This document shows positions 1 through 11,073 of a stretch of 64,000 nt of DNA, piece after piece (position 1 is the first letter of the stretch; every line of letters starts with the position of its first letter). A program made the translations under genes and the position numbers. The stretch covers positions 56,888 to 120,887 of the forward strand of contig JALCNW010000005.1 of NCBI GenBank assembly GCA_022649305.1. Reading direction: 5' to 3'. Source of the stretch: Enterobacter sp. (GTDB taxonomy: Bacteria; Pseudomonadota; Gammaproteobacteria; Enterobacterales; Enterobacteriaceae). Under the pieces are notes generated by a model. The model ran no database searches, had not been told where the DNA came from, and worked only from the letters and a program-made list of their open reading frames with translations.

Positions 1-707
1 TGGCCGCAATACATGACGTCAATTTTATCCGCCCATTTACTCAGCATTTGCAGGTCATGGCTGATCAACAAAATGGTGGTGTTGTTATTTTGATTCAGAC
101 GGGTTAACAATCGAAAAATCTGCGCCTGCGTCGTCGGCTCCATGGCGTTAGTCGGCTCATCGGCAATGAGCAGACGCGGCTGATTGGCCAGCGCGATGGC
201 AATCATCACCTTCTGGCATTCGCCATCGGTCAATTCATAAGGGAAGCTACGCATCGCGTCTTTATGATCTTTGATCCCCACCCGGTGTAAAAGCTCAATC
301 GCCCGGCGCTTGCGCCAGCCAAACCGTTGCCACCAGCGACCTTTGTAGGTCCAGCCGGGAATGTTTTGCATGAGCTGCTGCCCGATGCGTTCAGAAGGAT
401 CGAGACAGGATTGTGGCTCCTGAAAGATCATCGACACATTGTGGCCTACCAGCTTGCGTCGTTCGCGGGCTGATAGCCGCGATAAATCGATATCATCGAA
501 ACGCATACGGTCAGCGTTCACGCGCCAGTTGTCTTTGGCGACGCCACAGATTGCTTTGGCAATCAGACTCTTGCCCGAGCCGGATTCACCCACCAGCCCA
601 CGAATTTCACCTTCCGCAAGCGTAATGCTGATGCGATCGACGGCCTTCACCCAGCCTTCACCAGTCTTAAATTCAATGGTGAGATTACGAATGTCCAGTA
701 ACGGCAT
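1..707 (-). CDS. sapD: SapD peptide/putrescine ABC transporter ATP-binding protein (partial, C-terminus outside window)
   Basis: Reverse strand reads [47 protein letters not shown]... with Walker A; start codon at 707 overlaps the sapC stop; sap gene order. Confidence 0.93.
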   Translation of the reverse strand, partial: MPLLDIRNLTIEFKTGEGWVKAVDRISITLAEGEIRGLVGESGSGKSLIAKAICGVAKDNWRVNADRMRFDDIDLSRLSARERRKLVGHNVSMIFQEPQSCLDPSERIGQQLMQNIPGWTYKGRWWQRFGWRKRRAIELLHRVGIKDHKDAMRSFPYELTDGECQKVMIAIALANQPRLLIADEPTNAMEPTTQAQIFRLLTRLNQNNNTTILLISHDLQMLSKWADKIDVMYCG

Positions 708-1597
708 TATTGCACCCCCGCGTTAATAGCACGGCGAATACCATCGCCCAGCAGGTTGATTAGCAAAACGCTGACCATAATAGCCGCGCCCGGCAGCATG
801 ACCGTCCACGGGGCAACATAGATGAGCTCAAGGGCATCCCCCAGCATGGCACCCCATTCAGGAGAAGGTAACTGCGCACCCAGATCGAGGAACCCAAGCG
901 CGGCGATATCCAGAATCGCCATGGACAGAGCGCGGGTAATTTCTGTGACCAGACCGGAGGCTATGTTAGGCATCACGGCAAACCACAGAATATTCATCGT
1001 GGTCGCCCCATCCAGACGGGCGGCCACAACGTACTCTTTTTCAAGCTCGTCATGCACCATGCTATAGACCGAGCGAACCATTCGCGGGAGTAACGCCAGC
1101 CACACGGCGAACATCGCATGCGACAGATGCGGGCCGGCAAAAGCGACGACAATAATCGCCAGCAGCAGGGACGGAATGGACAGCAACGTATCCAGAATAT
1201 GATTCAGTACCGCCGAACGCAGACCGTGCGTTGCGCCTGCGAAAACGCCCAGCGCAAGACCAAAAAAGGTCGCCGCGAAGGTGACCACAAAGGCTCCTCC
1301 GACCGTCGGCGCGGCACCGCTTAACAGACGGCTCAATACGTCGCGCCCAAGATCGTCAGTGCCCAGGAAGAAAGAGACTTCGCCGTAACGTGACCAGGAT
1401 GGGGGCAGCAGTTGATAGCCCAAAAATTGCTGATCGAGGCCATAAGGCGCAAACCATGCGCCAAAAATGCACAGCAACGCTAACCCGCCGCAACCGTACA
1501 GGCCAATCATCGCCGTGGGATCGCCATAGAATTTACGCCACACGGTGCGTAGTACGCCGGGAGTGCGCTTTTCTCTGTAAACGCTATCGTAAGGCAT
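707..1597 (-). CDS. sapC: SapC ABC transporter permease
   Basis: 296 aa ORF, DppC/OppC-type permease, between sapB and sapD. Confidence 0.95.
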   Translation of the reverse strand: MPYDSVYREKRTPGVLRTVWRKFYGDPTAMIGLYGCGGLALLCIFGAWFAPYGLDQQFLGYQLLPPSWSRYGEVSFFLGTDDLGRDVLSRLLSGAAPTVGGAFVVTFAATFFGLALGVFAGATHGLRSAVLNHILDTLLSIPSLLLAIIVVAFAGPHLSHAMFAVWLALLPRMVRSVYSMVHDELEKEYVVAARLDGATTMNILWFAVMPNIASGLVTEITRALSMAILDIAALGFLDLGAQLPSPEWGAMLGDALELIYVAPWTVMLPGAAIMVSVLLINLLGDGIRRAINAGVQ

Positions 1598-2549
1598 ACC
1601 ATTCCTTATGTTTCAACGGGTTAGCCATGGCTCCCAAAATATCAGAAATCACGTTCACCATAATGACCAGCGAACCAATCACCATTACGCCAGCGGAAAT
1701 AGCCGCGTAATCTTGCTGACGAATCGCGTTGATCATCCAGCGTCCCAGGCCAGGCCAGCTAAAGACCATTTCAGTGATCATTGCCAGTGTCAGCATGGTC
1801 GAAAATTGCAGTCCCAGACGCGGGATCACCGGGGGAAGGGCGTTGTGAAGCACATGCCGACGAAGTATCGTCAGGCGCGACAAGCCGCGTGTAGCAGCGG
1901 CTTTCACATAGTTCTGTTCAAAAACGTCGATAGTGCTGGTGCGCATCAGGCGAATGACTTCGGTCGTTGGCGCAACGGCGAGCGTCAGCACCGGCAGCAC
2001 CATATGCCGTAATGAGCTGACGATCATTTCATGACGCCAGATGGAGTCCGAAAGCCAGGCGTCAATCAAGGCAAAACCCGTCACGCTTTTCACCGTATAA
2101 AGCAGGTCAAAACGACCAGAAACGGGCAGCCATCCGAGATTCAGCGAGAAGAACAACGTTAATAACAGTGCCAGCCAGAAGACGGGAATCGAGAAGCCAA
2201 GCAGGGCGATGGCGCTGATCAGTTTATCCTGCCATTTATTACGAGTGATTCCCGCCAGCATGCCGACAGGAATACCGACCATGAGCGCAAACCCGAAGGC
2301 GAGGATGCACAGCTCCATTGTCGCTGGGAAAACGTCTTTGAGCTGCTCGGAGATGGGCTGGCCGTTAATACTTGAAACGCCAAAATCCCAGTGCAGCACC
2401 CCGTTAAACCAAAACAGCCAGGCGTCCCAAAATGACGAGCCTTGTAGCGGAGCGTGCGGGGTAAAATAGCTCAGGCTAAAGCCAACAAAGGTGAGGAATA
2501 ACAGCGTCACCGCCAGCAATAGCAACCGTCTTAAGGTAAAAATGATCAT
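1584..2549 (-). CDS. sapB: SapB ABC transporter permease
   Basis: 321 aa ORF, DppB-type permease; overlaps neighbours as in the sap operon. Confidence 0.95.
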   Translation of the reverse strand: MIIFTLRRLLLLAVTLLFLTFVGFSLSYFTPHAPLQGSSFWDAWLFWFNGVLHWDFGVSSINGQPISEQLKDVFPATMELCILAFGFALMVGIPVGMLAGITRNKWQDKLISAIALLGFSIPVFWLALLLTLFFSLNLGWLPVSGRFDLLYTVKSVTGFALIDAWLSDSIWRHEMIVSSLRHMVLPVLTLAVAPTTEVIRLMRTSTIDVFEQNYVKAAATRGLSRLTILRRHVLHNALPPVIPRLGLQFSTMLTLAMITEMVFSWPGLGRWMINAIRQQDYAAISAGVMVIGSLVIMVNVISDILGAMANPLKHKEWYALR

Positions 2550-4186
2550 GGCTTTTTCACCTCATCTTTTTTCTCACGCGACACGCCAGCAAACGACGCG
2601 TTGCCGAACGGGCTGAGCACCAGGCCCTTAATATCATAACGATAGGCCTGCAAACGTAATGACGAGGCCAGCGGCAGCACCGGCAATTCCCGCGCCAGAA
2701 TATTTTGCGCTTCGTCGTAGGCCTCGATACGTGACGCCAACTGTTGTGATGAGAGTGCCTTTTGCAGCACCGCATCAAATTCTCGGTCACACCAGTGAGC
2801 GTAGTTGGTCTGTGAGCGAATCGCCGCGCAGCTCAGCAGCGGACGGAAGAAACTGTCCGGGTCATTACTGTCGGTAGACCAGCCGGATAAGGTGAGATCG
2901 TGATTCATGTCCATCAGGCGTGCTTCCTGGAAGCGTCCTTCGACAGGGACGATGACCACTTTGACGCCAATTTGCGCCATGTCGGCCTGAATCAGTTCGG
3001 CTGTTTTTAACGGACTAGGGTTCCAGGCCTGAGAACTTGTCGGCACCCAAAGCTGAAGGGTGAGATTCTCAGCACCTAAGGCTTTTAGCTGTTCGCGGGC
3101 TTTTGCTGGATTGTACTCGGTAATTTTTGCTTCGCTGTCGTATGCCCATGAAGCACGCGGCAGAATCGATGCCGCCGTTTCCGCAGTGCCATAATAAATG
3201 GATTGCATCAGACGCTGATTATTAATGGCCAGCGCCAGCGCGTGACGAACGGCGGGATTATTCAGCGGCGGCTTATCGGTATTAAACGCGAGGTAAGCGA
3301 TATTCATGCCCGGACGCAGGGTCAGGCGCAGTCGCGGATCGTCACGCAGGATCGTTAACTGGCTGGCGGCAGGCCACGCGAGCACATCGCACTCTCCGGT
3401 CAACAGCTTAGAAAGCCTCCCCGTCCCGCCAGAGCCCAGATCGACAACCACCTGTGGCATGAGCGGTTTACCGCGCCAAAAGTGTTCATGACGTTGCAAA
3501 CGAATGTACTGCCCTGAACGGTACTCTGCTACCTGGAACGGCCCCGTTCCCACCGGCTGGCGATCGAGAAGCTCCTGATGGTCCCGCTTTGTCAACTGGT
3601 CGGCATATTCGGCGGACATGACCGACGCATAATGCGTTGCCAGATGCCACAGGAATGAGGCATCTGGTCGGGCCAAATTAAATTCCACCGTCCGGCTATC
3701 GATCTTGCGAACGTTTTTAACCGTATCAGCGAACTGTAAGCTGTCGAAATAGGGGAAGTTACCCCCGTTGACGTTATGCCACGGATGGTCGCGATTAAAA
3801 ATGCGCTGGAAGGTAAATACAACGTCATCCGCGTTGAGTTTACGCGTCGGTTTAAACCAGTCCGTCGTCTGGAAGGCAACATCATCGCGCAGATGAAAAC
3901 GATAGGTGGCGCCGTTGTCCAGCACCTCCCAGCTTTCGGCCAGCTCTGGCACCAGGCGATAGGTATAAGGATCGACATCCAGCAGGCGATCGTAAAGCTG
4001 AGCGGCGAGGGTGTCGACAATTAGGCCACTCCCCGCTTTTTGCGGGTTAAAGGTGTCGACTTGCCCGCTGACACAATAGACAAAGCCGCTATCACGTATA
4101 TCAGGAACAGCGCGTTGTTCAGGCGCAGCAAAGGCCAGGCTGCTAAACAGACCGAGTGCAAACAGGGACGATAAAACCAGACGCAT
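2546..4186 (-). CDS. sapA: SapA periplasmic peptide-binding protein
   Basis: 546 aa, signal peptide, SBP family 5; first gene of sapABCDF. Confidence 0.95.
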   Translation of the reverse strand: MRLVLSSLFALGLFSSLAFAAPEQRAVPDIRDSGFVYCVSGQVDTFNPQKAGSGLIVDTLAAQLYDRLLDVDPYTYRLVPELAESWEVLDNGATYRFHLRDDVAFQTTDWFKPTRKLNADDVVFTFQRIFNRDHPWHNVNGGNFPYFDSLQFADTVKNVRKIDSRTVEFNLARPDASFLWHLATHYASVMSAEYADQLTKRDHQELLDRQPVGTGPFQVAEYRSGQYIRLQRHEHFWRGKPLMPQVVVDLGSGGTGRLSKLLTGECDVLAWPAASQLTILRDDPRLRLTLRPGMNIAYLAFNTDKPPLNNPAVRHALALAINNQRLMQSIYYGTAETAASILPRASWAYDSEAKITEYNPAKAREQLKALGAENLTLQLWVPTSSQAWNPSPLKTAELIQADMAQIGVKVVIVPVEGRFQEARLMDMNHDLTLSGWSTDSNDPDSFFRPLLSCAAIRSQTNYAHWCDREFDAVLQKALSSQQLASRIEAYDEAQNILARELPVLPLASSLRLQAYRYDIKGLVLSPFGNASFAGVSREKKDEVKKP

Positions 4187-4274
4187 AATTTTTAAGATTT
4201 TTAGGTTCGATCTGCAAAGTGTATCGCACTTACACCTGCTTCGTAAAAATGTCTGCGGGTAAGTGCTGATAATG

Positions 4275-5267
4275 TCAGCGCATTTGATGCTTTTTGAGCA
4301 ATGCCCTTAATTGATGGTAGGTCAGACCCAGCAGTTCGGCTGCCTGCTTCTGATTATATTTCGCGTCCTTCAGGCTTTGCTCAAGCAACTGCTGCTCCTG
4401 AATATGCTGAAACTGACGCAAATCAAGCGGCAGGGAAGGCGCGCTGGTTTCAGGCGTGGGTGTGGACGGTAAAGGCGCGGCGCGATGGAAAGGATCAAGA
4501 ATAATGTTGTCCAGTTCCGTCTCGCTGCTGGCGTGACGATAGACAGATCGTTCCACCACGTTTTTAAGTTCGCGAATATTGCCGGGCCAACCGTAGCCTA
4601 ATAATGTTTCGCGCGCGTTGTTGCTAAAGCCCGGGAAAAGCAGCATGCCGAGCTCGCGGCACATCTGAATCGCAAATTGTTCAGCCAGCAGCATGATATC
4701 GCTGCGACGCTCCCGCAGTGGCGGCAGTTGAACCACGTCGAACGCCAGCCTGTCGAGCAGATCGGCGCGGAATTTCTCCTCGGCCACCATTTCCGGCAAA
4801 TTAGCATTGGTAGCGCAAACCAGACGCACATTGACCTGCAGGGGCTGACTGCCGCCAACGCGTTCAAGTTCGCCGTATTCAATGACCCGCAGTAACTTTT
4901 CCTGCACTAGCATTGGCGCTGTAGCAAGTTCATCAAGGAACAGCGTGCCGCCATCAGCGCGTTCGAAGCGGCCGGGATGGCGTTTTTGCGCCCCTGTAAA
5001 CGCGCCTGCTTCATGGCCGAACAGTTCGGTATCGAGTAAATTTTCGTTAAGCGCCGCACAGTTAAGCGAAATAAACGGCCCGTCCCATCGCGTGGAAAGG
5101 AAGTGTAAGCGGTTGGCGATAAGCTCTTTGCCAGTGCCACGCTCGCCAATAATCAGCACCGGTTTATTCAGTGGAGCCAGGCGCGAAACTTGCTCCAGCA
5201 CTTCCAGAAAACTGTTGGCTTCGCCCAGCAGATTGTCTTTAAATTCAGCCATGATGAAATTAACCAC
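4275..5267 (-). CDS. pspF: PspF sigma-54 dependent activator of the phage shock operon
   Basis: 330 aa AAA+ protein with GERGTGKE and GAFTGAQ motifs and a C-terminal Fis-type HTH, divergent from pspA. The first M may be a few codons downstream (MAEFKDNLLGEANSF). Confidence 0.95.
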   Translation of the reverse strand: MVNFIMAEFKDNLLGEANSFLEVLEQVSRLAPLNKPVLIIGERGTGKELIANRLHFLSTRWDGPFISLNCAALNENLLDTELFGHEAGAFTGAQKRHPGRFERADGGTLFLDELATAPMLVQEKLLRVIEYGELERVGGSQPLQVNVRLVCATNANLPEMVAEEKFRADLLDRLAFDVVQLPPLRERRSDIMLLAEQFAIQMCRELGMLLFPGFSNNARETLLGYGWPGNIRELKNVVERSVYRHASSETELDNIILDPFHRAAPLPSTPTPETSAPSLPLDLRQFQHIQEQQLLEQSLKDAKYNQKQAAELLGLTYHQLRALLKKHQMR

Positions 5268-5350
5268 TCGTTAGCGATATTCACCAGGTGAGAGTAGATT
5301 CTCATTGCTTTAAAATCAACCACAATCTTATAAATCAACAAGATAAAAAG

Positions 5351-5367
5351 TTGGCATGAGAATTGTA
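5351..5367 (+). promoter_or_regulatory. sigma-54 promoter of pspA (-24/-12)
   Basis: TTGGCATGAGAATTGTA resembles the TGGCACG-N4-TTGCW consensus, about 50 nt upstream of the pspA ATG and divergent from pspF. Confidence 0.8.
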
Positions 5368-5418
5368 TTATCTCGTTAGCAGGGCATCGCCCGATAACAG
5401 AAATGTGAGGATCAAATT

Positions 5419-6087
5419 ATGGGTATTTTTTCTCGTTTTGCCGACATCGTGAACGCCAACATCAACTCACTGCTTGAGAAAGCAGAAGATCCGCAGAAGC
5501 TGGTGCGTCTGATGATTCAGGAAATGGAAGATACGCTGGTCGAAGTACGTTCCACCTCAGCGCGTGCGCTGGCGGAAAAGAAACAGCTTTCACGTCGTAT
5601 TGAGCTGGCTACTGGACAGCTGAACGAATGGCAAGAAAAAGCGGAGCTGGCGCTGCGTAAAGAGAAAGACGATCTGGCGCGTTCGGCGTTGATCGAAAAA
5701 CAGAAACTCACCGATTTGGTGGCGTCTCTCGAGCACGAAGTCACGCTGGTGGATGAAACACTCACCCGCATGAAAAAAGAAATCGCTGAGCTGGAAAATA
5801 AACTGAGCGAAACCCGCGCTCGCCAACAGGCACTTACGCTGCGTCACCAGGCTGCAAGCTCTTCGCGCGACGTCCGTCGCCAGCTGGATAGCGGTAAACT
5901 GGATGAAGCGATGGCTCGATTCGAATCTTTTGAGCGTCGTATCGACCATATGGAAGCAGAAGCAGAGAGCCATAGCTTTGGCAAACAAAAAACGCTGGAT
6001 CAGCAGTTTGCCGATCTTAAAGCCGATGATGCTATCGGTGAGCAGTTGGAAGCTCTGAAAGCCAAAATGAAGCAAGACAACCAATAA
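5419..6087 (+). CDS. pspA: Phage shock protein PspA
   Basis: 222 aa coiled coil [45 protein letters not shown]. Confidence 0.98.
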   Translation: MGIFSRFADIVNANINSLLEKAEDPQKLVRLMIQEMEDTLVEVRSTSARALAEKKQLSRRIELATGQLNEWQEKAELALRKEKDDLARSALIEKQKLTDLVASLEHEVTLVDETLTRMKKEIAELENKLSETRARQQALTLRHQAASSSRDVRRQLDSGKLDEAMARFESFERRIDHMEAEAESHSFGKQKTLDQQFADLKADDAIGEQLEALKAKMKQDNQ

Positions 6088-6141
6088 TAATTGAAGCGGC
6101 ACCTTTGCGTGCCGCAACGCATCGTAAGACAAGGAGTACAT

Positions 6142-6366
6142 ATGAGTGCGCTTTTTCTGGCAATTCCGTTAACCATTTTCGTGCTGTTTGTTCTGCCGAT
6201 CTGGTTATGGCTGCATTACAGCAACCGTTCTTCCCGGGGAGAGCTCTCTCAGAGCGAGCAACAGCGCCTGATGCAGCTTACTGACGAAGCGAAAAGAATG
6301 CGCGATCGCATTCAGGCGTTGGAATCTATTCTGGATGCGGAACATCCGAACTGGAGGGAGCGTTAA
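6142..6366 (+). CDS. pspB: Phage shock protein PspB
   Basis: MSALFLAIPLTIFVLFVLPIWLWLHYSNR...; ATG 6142 follows an AAGGAG Shine-Dalgarno, so the listed upstream start 6091 is unlikely. Confidence 0.95.
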   Translation: MSALFLAIPLTIFVLFVLPIWLWLHYSNRSSRGELSQSEQQRLMQLTDEAKRMRDRIQALESILDAEHPNWRER

Positions 6367-6725
6367 TGGCTGGATTAAATCTGAATAAAAAACTGTACCG
6401 TATTCCCCAGCAGGGGATGGTACGCGGGGTCTGCGTTGGACTGGCGCACTACCTGGATGTACCGGTTAAGCTTGTGCGCGTCGTGACGGTCCTTTCTATC
6501 TTCTTTGGTCTGGCATTTTTTACCCTTGTGGCCTACATCGTTTTATCGTTTGTGCTCGACCCGATCCCTGATAGCGCGCTCTCTTCAGAAGAGGCGCCCT
6601 CCAGCCAGGATTTGTTAGATGCCGCTGACGCGGAACTGGCCGCAGGAGAGAAGCGTTTACGTGAAATGGAACGTTACGTGACGTCAGATACGTTCACGCT
6701 GAGAAGTCGTTTCCGTCAGCTTTAA
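6366..6725 (+). CDS. pspC: Phage shock protein PspC
   Basis: 119 aa, PspC domain, overlaps the pspB stop. Confidence 0.96.
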   Translation: MAGLNLNKKLYRIPQQGMVRGVCVGLAHYLDVPVKLVRVVTVLSIFFGLAFFTLVAYIVLSFVLDPIPDSALSSEEAPSSQDLLDAADAELAAGEKRLREMERYVTSDTFTLRSRFRQL

Positions 6726-6741
6726 AAAGAGAGAACTACTA

Positions 6742-6963
6742 ATGAAGGCAAACTGGCAACAGGCGGGTCAGAAGATGAAACCCGGTCTGAAAATCGCAGG
6801 TAAATTCGTATTATTGACCGCATTACGCTACGGCCCGGCAGGTGTTGCCGGGTGGGCGATAAAATCTGTTGCCCGTAAACCCGTTCGCATGCTGTTGGCC
6901 GTTGCACTGGAGCCTTTACTGAAAAAGGTCGCAAATCGCTTTTCACGCCGCTATTTTTCCTGA
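6742..6963 (+). CDS. pspD: Phage shock protein PspD
   Basis: 73 aa, position and sequence. Confidence 0.9.
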   Translation: MKANWQQAGQKMKPGLKIAGKFVLLTALRYGPAGVAGWAIKSVARKPVRMLLAVALEPLLKKVANRFSRRYFS

Positions 6964-7115
6964 TAACACACCGCTTTTCCTGCGCTCTCTCCCTTTGAGA
7001 GAGCGCTCCTGTCCTCACTAAGATGTCGTTGTACTAGTTTCATCCATTCTTTGCGTTAGCTCACAAATACACAATTGAGTTGCTTTATCAGGCTATTTTT
7101 CACCCCTCTGGTTCG

Positions 7116-7144
7116 TTGACAGACATTTTCTATGGGAGTAGATT
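7116..7144 (+). promoter_or_regulatory. Predicted sigma-70 promoter of the ycj operon
   Basis: TTGACA (7116-7121), 17 bp spacer, TAGATT (7139-7144). Confidence 0.6.
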
Positions 7145-7152
7145 GCCCTTCG

Positions 7153-7166
7153 TGGGACCGCTACCA
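7153..7166 (+). promoter_or_regulatory. Predicted YcjW (LacI-family) operator, copy 1
   Basis: TGGGACCGCTACCA, imperfect palindrome with central CG, at the predicted +1 of the promoter; identical 14-mer at 17095. Confidence 0.6.
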
Positions 7167-7178
7167 TGGAAAATTAAA

Positions 7179-8864
7179 GTGAACGGAAAAATAAAACAGT
7201 TAATCAATCTTGTGTATGGCAATACTTTTACTCCAGAGCACTACGATACGCTGGAAGAAAAAATATCCCGTGCGGCAAATAATATTCAACACCCGCGTAA
7301 AGCAAGCTGGGATGAGCAAGATATTGTATTAATCACCTATGCTGATCAATTTATCTCTGATGGGCAAAAATCATTACCCGCTTTTACGCGATTCTATAAT
7401 CGCTGGCTGTCATCCTCATTTTCACACGTTCATTTATTGCCTTTTTACCCCTGGTCTTCTGACGATGGATTCTCTGTTGTTGATTATCATCGCGTCTCAC
7501 CAGAAACAGGTGAGTGGGGGGATGTGGCTGAATTAAAAAAATCGGCAAATTTGATGTTCGATTTTGTTTGCAATCACATGTCTGCAAAAAGCCAGTGGTT
7601 CAACCATTATCTTAATCAGGATCCTGAATTCGAAGATTTCTTTATTGCGGTTGATCCTGAAACGGATTTGTCGGCTGTTACGCGGCCTCGTGCTTTACCG
7701 TTGCTCACACCCTTTACCCTTGCCGATGGCTCGGTTCGTCATTTATGGACGACGTTCAGCGATGACCAGATTGACCTGAATTTTGCCAGTCCACAGGTTT
7801 TGAACGCGATGGTCGACGTCCTGCTTCACTACCTTACTGAAGGTGCGGATTACATTCGACTTGATGCGGTGGGGTTCATGTGGAAAATCCCAGGCACATC
7901 CTGTATCCACCTTGAACAGACCCATCGTCTGATTCAGCTGTTCCGCGCTATCACAGACGCTGTCGCCCCTGGTACGGTCATTATCACGGAAACTAACGTC
8001 CCGCATAAGGACAACATTTCCTATTTTGGTGAGGGTGATAATGAAGCCCAGATGGTTTATCAATTCTCGCTCCCGCCACTGGTGCTGCATACCGTTCACA
8101 GCGGTAACGTACAGGCGCTATGTCAGTGGGCGCAAGGATTATCCCTCCCATCTTTACAGACAACCTGGTTCAACTTCCTGGCATCTCATGATGGTGTCGG
8201 GTTGAATCCGCTGCGGGGCATTTTACCCGAGTCGGATATCCTCACGCTTGTAGAAAAGCTGCAAAGTGAAGGGGCCTTGGTTAACTGGAAAAATAATCCC
8301 GACGGTACGCGAAGCCCGTATGAAATAAATGTCACCTATCTTGATGCGTTAAGTCATCGCGATAGTGACGATGATGACCGCGTGGCGAAATTTGTTTTAG
8401 CTCATGCTGTTTTGTTGAGTTTCCCGGGCGTGCCCGCCATTTATATTCAAAGTATTCTGGGTTCACGCAATGATTATGCAGGCGTGGAGCGATTGGGCTA
8501 TAACCGCGCGATAAATCGTCGGAAATATCAAGAAGGTCAAATTGATTCTGAGCTAAGTGACGAAAATAGTCTCCGTCAAAGGATCTATCAAGCCATGATT
8601 AACCTGATAGCCATTCGTCGTGAAAATAAAGCGTTTCACCCAGACAGCGAGGCATCTTTTGAGAACCCATGTGAACATGTTCTTAAAATTACTCGCGCGG
8701 GCAATAATAATGAGAAAGTTATTGCGTTATTTAACTTCTGCGAACATCCACAAACTCTCTCTTTGAACATTCACTCAGCAAAAGAGCTTATTACAAACGG
8801 TGATATTAACGGGAATACTCTGACCCTTAATCCGTGGCAAGTCATGTGGATTAAAGAAAACTAA
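7179..8864 (+). CDS. ycjM: YcjM, GH13 sucrose/glucosylglycerate phosphorylase family
   Basis: Matches remembered E. coli YcjM (HVHLLPFYPWSSDDGFSV, RLDAVGFMWK, NFLASHDG). GTG 7179 preferred over TTG 7080 because 7080 lies upstream of the predicted promoter. Confidence 0.9.
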   Translation: MNGKIKQLINLVYGNTFTPEHYDTLEEKISRAANNIQHPRKASWDEQDIVLITYADQFISDGQKSLPAFTRFYNRWLSSSFSHVHLLPFYPWSSDDGFSVVDYHRVSPETGEWGDVAELKKSANLMFDFVCNHMSAKSQWFNHYLNQDPEFEDFFIAVDPETDLSAVTRPRALPLLTPFTLADGSVRHLWTTFSDDQIDLNFASPQVLNAMVDVLLHYLTEGADYIRLDAVGFMWKIPGTSCIHLEQTHRLIQLFRAITDAVAPGTVIITETNVPHKDNISYFGEGDNEAQMVYQFSLPPLVLHTVHSGNVQALCQWAQGLSLPSLQTTWFNFLASHDGVGLNPLRGILPESDILTLVEKLQSEGALVNWKNNPDGTRSPYEINVTYLDALSHRDSDDDDRVAKFVLAHAVLLSFPGVPAIYIQSILGSRNDYAGVERLGYNRAINRRKYQEGQIDSELSDENSLRQRIYQAMINLIAIRRENKAFHPDSEASFENPCEHVLKITRAGNNNEKVIALFNFCEHPQTLSLNIHSAKELITNGDINGNTLTLNPWQVMWIKEN

Positions 8865-8877
8865 AAGGACGAAATAA

Positions 8878-10170
8878 ATGAAAATGCCAAAAGTCGTGCT
8901 GATATCAGCACTGGTTTCTTGCGCCCTGTTAATGGGATGCAAGGATGATAAAAAATCGGTTGTGACTATCGAATTTATGCACTCTTCGGTGGAACAAGAA
9001 CGTCAGGCCGTTATCACACAGCTGATTGAACGTTTCGAGAAGGCGAATCCTTCCATCAAGATCAAACAGGTTCCTGTCGAAGAGGATGCGTATAACACCA
9101 AAGTTATCACGCTGGCCCGAACCGGGGCGTTACCAGAGGTGATCGAGGTAAGTCATGACTATGCCAAAGTCATGGACAAGGAGCAGTTGCTCGATCGTCA
9201 GGCCATTAGCAATGCTATCGGCGCGGTCGGTCAAAGCACCTTCTACGATGGCATCTTGCGCGTTGTTCGTACTGAGGATGGTCAGGCCTGGACGGGCGTT
9301 CCGGTGAGTGCATGGCTGTCGGGTGTCTGGTATCACAAAGATGCATTGGCTGCGGCAGGAATTAGCGAACCTCATACCTGGGAAGCGCTGCTTAAGGCAA
9401 GTCAGGCCTTCAACGATCCGGCGAAAAAACATTACGGCATAGCATTGCCTACGGCTGAAAGCGTCATGACCGAGCAGGCATTTTCACAGTTTGCGCTCTC
9501 TGGCGGTGCGAATGTGTTCGATGCCAAAGGGGAGGTGGTCATTGATACCCCCGAAATGAAAAAAGCGCTGGCGTTCTATCGCGATCTCTCTGCTACGACC
9601 ATGCCTGGCTCGAACGACGTCATGGAAATTAAAGATGCGTTCATGAACGGCTCCGCGCCAATGGCGATCTACTCGACTTACATTCTTCCAGCCGTTTTCA
9701 AAGAGGGGAATCCTGCCAACCTGGGCTTTGTGGTCCCGACAGAGAAATCATCGGCGGTCTACGGAATGGTTACCTCACTCACCATTACTACGGGCCAGAC
9801 CGAAGACGAAACCAAAGCGGCAGAACAGTTTGTCACCTGGATGGAGCAGGCTCAAAACGCGGCTGACTGGGTCATGATGTCGCCGGGCGCGGCCTTACCG
9901 GTGAACAAACTGGTTGTAGAGACCGCCTCGTGGAAAGAGAACGACGTGATCAAAGCCTTCGGTCAACTGCCTTATGAGCTGATTGCGCAGTTCCCAAATG
10001 TTCAGGTCTTTGGCGCGGTGGGTGACAAAAACTTTACGCGGATGGGCGACGTGACAGGCTCCGGCATCATCAGTTCAATGGTGCATAACGTCACGGTGGG
10101 CAAGAAAGACCTCACCGGCACGTTAAGCGATAGCCAGAAGCGTTTGGCTGACCTGATTTCTCAACGATAG
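8878..10170 (+). CDS. ycjN: YcjN sugar ABC transporter substrate-binding lipoprotein
   Basis: 430 aa, lipobox LLMGC, SBP family 1, operon position. Confidence 0.92.
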   Translation: MKMPKVVLISALVSCALLMGCKDDKKSVVTIEFMHSSVEQERQAVITQLIERFEKANPSIKIKQVPVEEDAYNTKVITLARTGALPEVIEVSHDYAKVMDKEQLLDRQAISNAIGAVGQSTFYDGILRVVRTEDGQAWTGVPVSAWLSGVWYHKDALAAAGISEPHTWEALLKASQAFNDPAKKHYGIALPTAESVMTEQAFSQFALSGGANVFDAKGEVVIDTPEMKKALAFYRDLSATTMPGSNDVMEIKDAFMNGSAPMAIYSTYILPAVFKEGNPANLGFVVPTEKSSAVYGMVTSLTITTGQTEDETKAAEQFVTWMEQAQNAADWVMMSPGAALPVNKLVVETASWKENDVIKAFGQLPYELIAQFPNVQVFGAVGDKNFTRMGDVTGSGIISSMVHNVTVGKKDLTGTLSDSQKRLADLISQR

Positions 10171-10191
10171 GAGCGCACCGCGAAGGGAATT

Positions 10192-11073
10192 ATGAAGACG
10201 TTGTTTTCTGGCCGTTCAGATATGCCTTTCGCCATGTTGCTGTTGGCCCCCAGCCTGCTATTGCTGGGGGGCCTTGTAGCCTGGCCAATGATTTCCAACA
10301 TTGAAATCAGTTTTTTACGTCTGCCGCTAAACCCGAGTATTAACGCCACGTTTGTCGGGATAGATAACTATATTCGCATCCTGAGCGATGGGGCGTTCTG
10401 GCACTCATTGTGGATGACATTCTGGTATACGGCGCTAGTTGTCCTCGGCAGTACGGGATTAGGGCTGGCGGTTGCTATCTTTTTTAACCGTGAGTTTCGT
10501 CTGCGTAAAACGGCACGTTCACTGGTGATCCTGTCTTACGTCACGCCGTCCATATCGCTGGTGTTTGCCTGGAAGTACATGTTCAACAATGGCTACGGCA
10601 TTGTGAACTACCTCGGCGTGGATTTACTGCATCTTTACGAGCAGGCGCCGTTGTGGTTTGACAACCCAGGCAGCAGCTTTGTGCTGGTGGTGCTGTTTGC
10701 TATCTGGCGTTACTTCCCGTACGCGTTTATCTCGTTTTTGGCGATTTTACAGACCATTGATAAATCCCTGTATGAAGCCGCTGAAATGGATGGCGCCAAT
10801 GCCTGGCAGCGTTTTCGTATTGTGACGCTTCCCGCCATCATGCCGGTACTGGCGACGGTCGTCACGTTGCGCACTATCTGGATGTTCTACATGTTTGCAG
10901 ATGTTTATTTGCTGACAACCAAGGTCGATATCCTCGGCGTTTACCTCTACAAAACGGCATTTGCCTTCAATGATTTAGGTAAAGCTGCGGCGATATCCGT
11001 GGTGCTGTTTGTAATTATCTTCGCCGTCATTCTGTTGACCAGAAAGAGAGTAAACCTCAATGGCAATAAATAA
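10192..11073 (+). CDS. ycjO: YcjO sugar ABC transporter permease
   Basis: 293 aa MalF/UgpA-type permease. Confidence 0.93.
   Translation: MKTLFSGRSDMPFAMLLLAPSLLLLGGLVAWPMISNIEISFLRLPLNPSINATFVGIDNYIRILSDGAFWHSLWMTFWYTALVVLGSTGLGLAVAIFFNREFRLRKTARSLVILSYVTPSISLVFAWKYMFNNGYGIVNYLGVDLLHLYEQAPLWFDNPGSSFVLVVLFAIWRYFPYAFISFLAILQTIDKSLYEAAEMDGANAWQRFRIVTLPAIMPVLATVVTLRTIWMFYMFADVYLLTTKVDILGVYLYKTAFAFNDLGKAAAISVVLFVIIFAVILLTRKRVNLNGNK

Noticed and set aside
5590-6141. 183 aa minus-strand ORF
   Set aside because: Antisense to pspA
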